Source: Priapulus caudatus
Taxonomy: Eukaryota; Priapulida; Priapulimorpha; Priapulimorphida; Priapulidae
Direction: 5' to 3'
DNA: 22,957 nucleotides
Assembly (NCBI RefSeq): GCF_000485595.1
Contig: NW_014577412.1
Span: 242,185-265,141 of the forward strand
The position numbers and the translations under genes are program-made. Below the pieces are notes generated by a model. That model did not search any database, had not been told where the DNA came from, and saw only the letters and a program-made list of their open reading frames with translations. Positions within the stretch are counted from its first letter, which is position 1; every line of letters starts with the position of its first letter. Shown here one piece after another: positions 18,181 through 22,957 of this stretch.

Positions 18181-18665
18181 CTGTACATAGTTTCCGGTCA
18201 ACGATTTTACTGCCCGCACCACTTTCCGACGTCGCCTCTGCGACGGGCTGAGATGGTAGCAAAACTTTTTATCGCATGAACATAGTGCTGGCGACGTGCT
18301 CTCTAGGAAATTGCAGAAATACAGCAAAATACTGCTTCCGTCGGCAACTCTAGGGCATCCAGTAAACTCCGTTTGTGCGTTTTTGCTATATACACATTTC
18401 GAATAATTTTTCAGTTTCACACAGGGAAATATCGGATTTGCGCATGCCCGTTCGCGCCGAAAATATAGAGCATGCGGCGGAATTATGAATTCAAATCATT
18501 ATCGGGCTATCCGACTATAGGGAAACATGGTAAAATTTGGCGAGCGCCTGCGTATCTGCGAATTGCAGAGCGCCATCTTTTTCGTACGGCCGACGGCGAT
18601 ATGCGCATAATATAATGCTGGACAGTCTCCGGTCGACGATTTCACCTCCCGCACCTCTTTCCGAC
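18179..18665. repeat. R230 copy 3 flanked by ~50-bp direct repeats
   Basis: Direct repeats at 18179-18230 and 18616-18665 share GCTG-ACA, TTCCGGTC/CTCCGGTC, ACGATTT and CTTTCCGAC. They enclose ~150 bp of unique sequence and the third copy of R230 (18385-18615). Both direct repeats follow AT-rich tails, as expected for two 3'-end fragments of a SINE-like element read on the minus strand. The family is not identified. Confidence 0.55.
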
Positions 18666-18699
18666 ACATATTTATATAACACAGAAACACACACGTATG

Positions 18700-19120
18700 C
18701 CCACGTACTGCAACACACACAAGCACGCGCGCACCCACACCCACTCAACACTAACACGTGCCCGCCTCCGCGCGCACCAACACCCACCCGAATGCGCGCA
18801 CTCACGCCCACACGAACGCGCGCACTTACGCCCACACGAACGCGCGCACTAACACACACACGAACGCGCGCACTCACACCCACACGAACGCGCACACTCA
18901 CGTCTACACGAACGCGCGCACTCACACCCACACGAACGCGCGCACTCACGTCTACACGAACGCGCGCACTCACACCCACACGAACGCGCGCACTCACGCC
19001 CACACGAACGCGCGCACTAACACCCACACGAACGCGCGCACTAACACCCACACCCACACGACTGCGCGCACCCACGAGCCGCCTCAGACAGGTCTGCACG
19101 CACGCACGTACATACCACTC
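18700..19120. repeat. 24-bp CG-rich minisatellite
   Basis: From about 18790 to 19050 a 24-bp unit of the form ACGAACGCGCGCACTCACRY recurs about 11 times, with CGCGCGCAC as the constant core. The flanks (18680-18790 and 19050-19120) are related degenerate CAC-rich sequence. Alternating purine-pyrimidine stretches could adopt Z-DNA. Because 24 is divisible by three, both strands show long open frames that are artefacts. Confidence 0.9.
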
Positions 19121-19144
19121 CACACACCCTAGAATATAAATACA

Positions 19145-19218
19145 ATCAGGGGGTTAATAATTACAAATTGTTATTGTTGACAATTTTGTTGACAAATTTG
19201 TCATTATTAACCCCTGAT
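19145..19218. repeat. Palindromic miniature element
   Basis: Arms ATCAGGGGGTTAATAATTAC (from 19145) and the reverse complement of ATCAGGGGTTAATAATGAC (to 19218) pair over ~25 bases, around a core with repeated TTGTTGACAA-like sequence. A related left arm occurs at 22651-22675. No coding content. Confidence 0.65.
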
Positions 19219-19462
19219 AAACTCGACCTATGCTCGCTTAAACGTAAACGAACGTCAATTAAGCACAGCGCATGTTTAAACAACTAAAAACTCTCACACC
19301 GCTCTCACAAGGTGGGATGGAGAATAAGGGAAGGTGTTTATACGTACCTTGATAACATGCATGATCACGACATCTCGCCCACGCTAACTTAAAAAGCGTT
19401 CATGGTCGCAAAATACTGCGTGGTTGTCTAATTCACTAATTAATAACATGATTGCTACTTAC
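19219..19462. other. No gene seen; presumed intron or 3' flank of the CCP gene
   Basis: Unique sequence follows the donor of the last visible CCP exon in the direction of transcription. No additional CCP module, stop-containing terminal exon or polyadenylation context could be assigned. Confidence 0.4.
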
Positions 19463-19654
19463 GAATGCAAGCAGGGGTGTGACTAGCTGACCATTCAACA
19501 TGCCGCTTGTCTGACGTCAGTTTACAGATAATCCTCTTAATTCCCTTCAACATGTAGCCGTAGTTACATAGGAAGGTCACGACCTGGTGGTAGCTGAAGT
19601 CTGTCCCGCGCAGGCTGCCATGCTGGGGAGCTACTGGCGGTGGGCACTCAAATG
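19463..19654 (-). CDS. CCP/sushi-domain exon (third in transcript order)
   Basis: This 192-bp exon encodes one complement control protein module, a ~60-residue disulfide-stabilised extracellular fold used for protein binding. All four module cysteines are present (FEC, FLCNYGY, IICKL and PACI) with the conserved Trp in VEWSAS. The acceptor is ..CACAATAG before the exon and the donor is GTAAGT after it. Both introns are phase 1, as usual for shuffled CCP exons, so the exon can be skipped or duplicated without a frame change. It is strikingly similar to the exon at 21232 (shared PVAPQHGSL and the VEWS region), indicating a fairly recent exon duplication. The upstream ORF extension to 19808 is intron read-through. 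Confidence 0.9.
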
Positions 19655-19696
19655 CTATTGTGACATGCAATAATAAAAACGTTGCATCCATATAGT

Positions 19697-20237
19697 CTGA
19701 TGGAATGTTATCATATAAATCTATGCGAGGATAACCTCTCTTCATTTTAAATGAATAATCTTTGCAAAATACGAGTTCTCTCGCGAGATATTGCTCATGC
19801 GCGCGCACCGTGTTAGGCGTGCAGTGCCGTCTGAGGCAAACATTATAATATAGCTTGCTGAGGAAACGATGGGGATGGGAGACTGAGGAAAGACGGCAGG
19901 AAAGATAGCTGGGGCGGTAGAAGAAGAAGGAGGCTGAGCGAGGGACAGGGGAGGCAAGGGGAAGGACTCGAGGGCATAAAGTAGGTGTTTTGTACCCTAC
20001 ATGCTAGGGCGCTCTCCTAATTATAAACAGAGATCGAATGATAAAAGTTTATTAGGGAAATCTATGCTCAGATACCCCCTAACCATTTAAAATGTATATT
20101 CATCACAAAATATAACTCCTCTGATGAGATATTACGCATGCGCTAACAGGCTAACGTAGCCAGATTGTATACTGGCTGGTATACGCAGCGGGGAACTTAT
20201 ATGCAAGGTCGTCCTGCTATTTCTTAAATGATGTCTA
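19697..20237. repeat. 541-bp tandem duplication, unit 1
   Basis: It begins CTGATGGAATGTTATC and is repeated 541 bases later at 20238. It contains GTGTTAGGCGTGCAGTGCCG, a purine-rich AGGAGGCTGAGCGAGG tract and GGTGTTTTGTACCCTACATG. Inside each unit the phrase AAATCTATGC...GATATT..GCATGCGC occurs twice in diverged form, so the unit is itself an older duplication. It lies in the intron between the CCP exons, starting ~43 bases from the exon at 19654. Confidence 0.85.
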
Positions 20238-20760
20238 CTGATGGAATGTTATCATATAAATCTATGCTAGGATAACTCCTCTTCATATTAAAAGCATAAT
20301 CTTTGCAAAATACGATTTCTCTCAGAAGATATTGCGCATGCGCGCCCACTGTGTTAGGCGTGCAGTGCCGTCTGAGGAAAACATTCTAATATAGCTTGCT
20401 GAGAGAAAGAGGGGATGGGCGACTAAGGAAAGGCGGCAGCAAAAATAGCTGGGGGCGGTTGAAAAAGACGGAGGCTGAGCGAGGAACAGGGGAGGCAAGG
20501 GGAATGACGAGAGGGCATAAAGTAGGTGTTTTGTACCCTACATGCTAGGGCACTCTCCTAATTATAAACACAGGTCTACTGATAAAAGTTTATTAGGGAA
20601 ATCTATGCTGCGATACCCCCTACCAATTTCAAATGCATATTCATCACAAAATATACCTCCTCTGGTGAGATATTGCGCATGCGCTAATACACTAACGTAG
20701 CCAGATTGTGTACTGGCTGGTATACTCAGCGGGGACCTTACATGCTAAACCATACATGCT
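20238..20760. repeat. 541-bp tandem duplication, unit 2
   Basis: Collinear with unit 1 until about 20747, where ACTCAGCGGGGACC corresponds to ACGCAGCGGGGAAC and homology fades. Differences are mainly substitutions, consistent with genuine divergence. There is no coding potential. Confidence 0.85.
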
Positions 20761-21231
20761 ACCTTTACATGTTAAATTAGTAGAAATAGTTTCGGGAAGG
20801 CTATTTTTATTTGAATCTTTAAATCAGGTTTGAACATAATCTAGATTCAAATGTACGTGTACACCCAGTGGTTACATCGTGCACATTTGTTTAATGTGTT
20901 ATATGGCGAGAGAGGACACACTTAGCCACTCGAGCATACACTGTGTGTGAGTGTACGAGTGTATAATATAGATATTATATAGAGATAATATATAATTATA
21001 TATAATAAATAATAAATAAAAATAAATAATCTATATAATGATTACTATAATGTATAATGATAATGATAATTATATATTATAATAAATAATAATATTATAT
21101 AGAGATAATATATAGAGATCTCTATATTATTCACTCCTGATATAATGATATCGGCAACTAATAAAAACAAATTTTTGTTCACTCCTAAGGGTAACAGTTT
21201 GAATAATGGGTATACCACCGTCGTTACTCAC
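20761..21231. other. Intronic sequence with an AT-rich low-complexity tract
   Basis: 20761-20960 is unique with no features. 20965-21135 is nearly pure A/T, with ATAATATATA and AATAAATAAT units and a repeated TATATAGAGATAATATATA at about 20977 and 21097. It ends in a perfect small palindrome around AGAGATCTCT. No genes. Confidence 0.7.
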
Positions 21232-21432
21232 GATTGCATTTCGGTCTGTGACTACCAGACCATTCTACTATTGGACCAAGGCTTGGTTCTGACGTCAGCT
21301 GACAAACTATCTCAGCGCTTCCATGCAACAGGTAACCATCCTCACATTGGAAGGCCACGACCTGCAGGTAGCTGAGGTCTGACCCATGCAGGCTGCCATG
21401 TTGGGGAGCTACTGGTGCAGAACACCTGATCG
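21232..21432 (-). CDS. CCP/sushi-domain exon (second in transcript order)
   Basis: A 201-bp exon encodes one complete CCP module: cysteines in IRCSAP, FQCEDGY, IVCQL and PKC, with Trp in VEWSGS. The acceptor is ..GACAACAG and the donor is GTGAGT, both splitting codons in phase 1. The exon closely resembles the one at 19463, with an insertion (EPSLGPI) before the Trp region. It probably belongs to a secreted or membrane multi-CCP protein such as a complement-like regulator, lectin or adhesion receptor, but signal peptide, other domains and membrane anchor lie outside the window. Confidence 0.9.
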
Positions 21433-21454
21433 CTGTTGTCGTGTGCAAAGATTA

Positions 21455-22030
21455 TTAAGTAATTTAGATCTCTTGCGTAATCTCTCAAAAATTTTTTTTA
21501 CATTTCTTCCATAAGATACATTCTATACACAGTTATTCTCACACTCGAACAACTACTTAACATTTTCCGCGATGTTCACCTTGATAAACGAATTCATCCT
21601 TATAGTGTGGTGCTAGCACACTATACCCGATGTTCGCCAGAGTAGCGATACTGCGCTTATAGGATAAACTATGACAATCACTGGGACACGATTAATTAAT
21701 GTCAATGCCAACGGATTCTTAACCACAAATGATTTTTTCGATCAAATGATCAATCGAGAAGATATAGTCTTATTAGATAAAGACATAGATTAGCAACTTG
21801 TCACGATCTATATGTTCACAAATAAATTAGATCTAATGCAATACTGGTTGCTGTTCCTTCTCTCTCACAGACTAGTTGAATTTATATAACCCTAGATATA
21901 GACTAGTTGGATTTAGTTAGACTATATGACCCACGTCAAATTTGTGAAAATCCGATGAAAATCTTAGTAAAAAAAATCCGGTGTCGCTTAATGAAAATTC
22001 GCATTTACAACCGAAAAAAACAGAAATGAA
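21455..22030. other. Intronic sequence, no gene seen
   Basis: Unique AT-rich DNA lies between CCP exons. It contains a short hairpin (TATAGTGTG/CACACTATA, about 21602-21626) and two imperfect copies of GACTAGTTGRATTTA near 21870 and 21901. No further CCP module was found on either strand. Confidence 0.55.
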
Positions 22031-22039
22031 GAATCTTAC

Positions 22040-22252
22040 GTTCACATATTTGGTTGTTGTCTCCAGACCAGATGCCGCCGAAGAGTTCCGAATCGTCCAG
22101 GGTAAGAACGGAGGATTGGTCGCAAGTAAGAGTTGCGTTTCCGATCAAGATGTATCCCTTGTCACACCGGAACGTCACCGTGTCATTGTAGCTGAAGCTC
22201 GTGCCGGAAATGTGACCATTGACTGGTGGTGTTAGCTCCGGGCACACCACAA
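22040..22252 (-). CDS. CCP/sushi-domain exon (first in transcript order)
   Basis: A 213-bp exon encodes one CCP module: cysteines in VVCPELTPPVNG, FRCDKGYIL, LTCDQ and QICE, with Trp in GIWSGDNN. The acceptor is ..CTCGTTAAG after a pyrimidine-containing tract and the donor is GTAAGA; both junctions are phase 1. It is more diverged from the other two modules than they are from each other, so it is an older member of the array. With them it forms a tandem exon array on the minus strand; introns are about 607 and 1577 bp. Upstream exons would lie to the right of the window if the LINE-like tail there is intronic. Confidence 0.9.
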
Positions 22253-22700
22253 CTTAACGAGTAGGGCATGAAAAATATAGTGACATTAAAATTATTTAAA
22301 CAATCGAGCAAAAATTATCGAGCAAAGTATACATAATAAGTAAATAACGCACTGGCTCAGCAAGGACTAAACTATCGTCCGCTACTAAATTAAATATTGT
22401 CGGAAGAACGTGCCCACCGTGCTGTTTGAAGCCACACGAGTGCCTTAATTACGTGAACGCGAAAGATTGCACCTTGTTGAAGAAAGACAAAACTTGTTGA
22501 GCAGGTAAAAGATGAGGAAAAGTTAAGAGTTACTATTGAGTGAAAAAACAATAACATATGACGATTCAAACAATCGAGCAAAAATTAACTAAAAATTAAC
22601 ACTTCGATGGCCTTAATAGTCCGGGAAATCTAGCACATGAATATGATGATATCAGGGTTGAATAATTACAAATTATTTCTTGATAGAAATGACAATATTG
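22253..22700. other. Intron or upstream region with paired direct repeats
   Basis: The 20-base sequence AAACAATCGAGCAAAAATTA occurs exactly at 22298-22317 and 22568-22587. A fragment related to the palindromic element at 19145 lies at 22651-22675. The 63-aa minus-strand frame at 22390-22581 shows no domain and is not called. Confidence 0.5.
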
Positions 22701-22711
22701 ATAATAAATAA

Positions 22712-22957
22712 CAACTAGAGCACTCGGAGAGCACAGACCTCCGCCAAGGCAGCTGAATTCTCTCACTGTAAAATTTTTTATTAATTAGTTAATTAATTAA
22801 GTGGAAAAATTAATTAATTGGATCCGTATCACCACCAACATTTAATCAATTCTAAGTTACCCCATTTCTGACCTATTTTAAAAATTTTATTAATTAATTA
22901 ATTAGTTAATTAATTAATTGGATCCGGATCACCACCAAAATGTAATTAATTCTAAGT
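22712..22957 (-). mobile_element. Non-LTR retrotransposon/SINE-like 3' tail with 100-bp tandem units
   Basis: GGATCCGKATCACCACCAA occurs at 22820 and 22920, exactly 100 bases apart, each followed by TTCTAAGT and preceded by (TTAA)n-type sequence. The array runs off the window. To its left, GAGCACTCGGAGAGC and ACCTCCGCCAAGGC (22718-22750), read on the minus strand, resemble the 3' ends of RTE-type LINE/SINE repeats common in invertebrate genomes. That family link is from memory and not computed. Confidence 0.45.

Noticed and set aside
18790-19060. Possible CRISPR-like array
   Set aside because: Units are contiguous 24-bp repeats without unique spacers, in an animal genome.
18515-19139. Two ~200-aa ORFs on opposite strands
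   Set aside because: Both are produced by the 24-bp minisatellite, whose length is divisible by three; there are no domains.
19742-19957. 71-aa minus-strand ORF, Pro/Ser-rich
   Set aside because: It lies within the tandem-duplicated intron repeat and does not join the CCP exon frame at a splice site.

Overview
The window looks like nuclear DNA from an invertebrate animal. It carries three complement-control-protein (CCP/sushi) exons with consensus GT-AG splice sites, decayed Ty3/Gypsy LTR retrotransposons, a TTAGGG-type interstitial telomeric block, long minisatellites, and a tail resembling an animal RTE-type LINE/SINE 3' end. There is no bacterial-style gene layout. I cannot name the species. 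No tRNA, rRNA or CRISPR array was found.

Layout, left to right. 1-1340: a repeated block (A) containing a solo Ty3/Gypsy LTR (591-1199) and, just past it, a plus-strand TATA box. 1342-1955: a GTC/GTG minisatellite. 1957-4473: repeat unit B copy 1, made of an inverted-repeat arm, a promoter/first-exon-like stretch, a short LTR with a polypurine tract, and a degraded reverse transcriptase/RNase H remnant on the minus strand. 4474-5640: a truncated start of block A, a TG microsatellite, AT-rich DNA, a hairpin, and a 397-bp element with near-perfect 61-bp terminal inverted repeats around telomeric repeats. 5647-11985: a second inverted-repeat element, unit B copy 2, block A copy 2 with its solo LTR, and a much longer GTC minisatellite that becomes cleanly ordered (87-bp period) at its right end. 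11992-12531: an unrecognised 179-aa minus-strand ORF.

12540-18145 is mostly one decayed Ty3/Gypsy element read right to left: LTR (17512-18145), primer-binding region, gag with a CCHC zinc knuckle, a fragment of reverse transcriptase, a fragment of RNase H, and most of an integrase. It has internal deletions, frameshifts and stops. No second LTR is visible. Its LTR is the same family as the solo LTRs at 591 and 9175, and all three start TGTAAT and end ATTACA. 18146-19140 holds a TA microsatellite, small dispersed repeats and a 24-bp CG-rich minisatellite.

19463-22252 is the only convincing host gene: three CCP exons on the minus strand, each bounded by phase-1 introns. The order of transcription is 22252-22040, 21432-21232, 19654-19463. 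The intron before the last exon holds a 541-bp tandem duplication. The window ends in a 100-bp tandem repeat resembling a non-LTR retrotransposon tail.

Note on sequence quality: repeat copies in about 2050-4470 and 5780-11330 differ from their partners mainly by single-base insertions and deletions, while copies outside differ by substitutions. This suggests that part of the window is low-accuracy long-read gap fill across the GTC minisatellite, so ORFs and copy numbers there should not be trusted.
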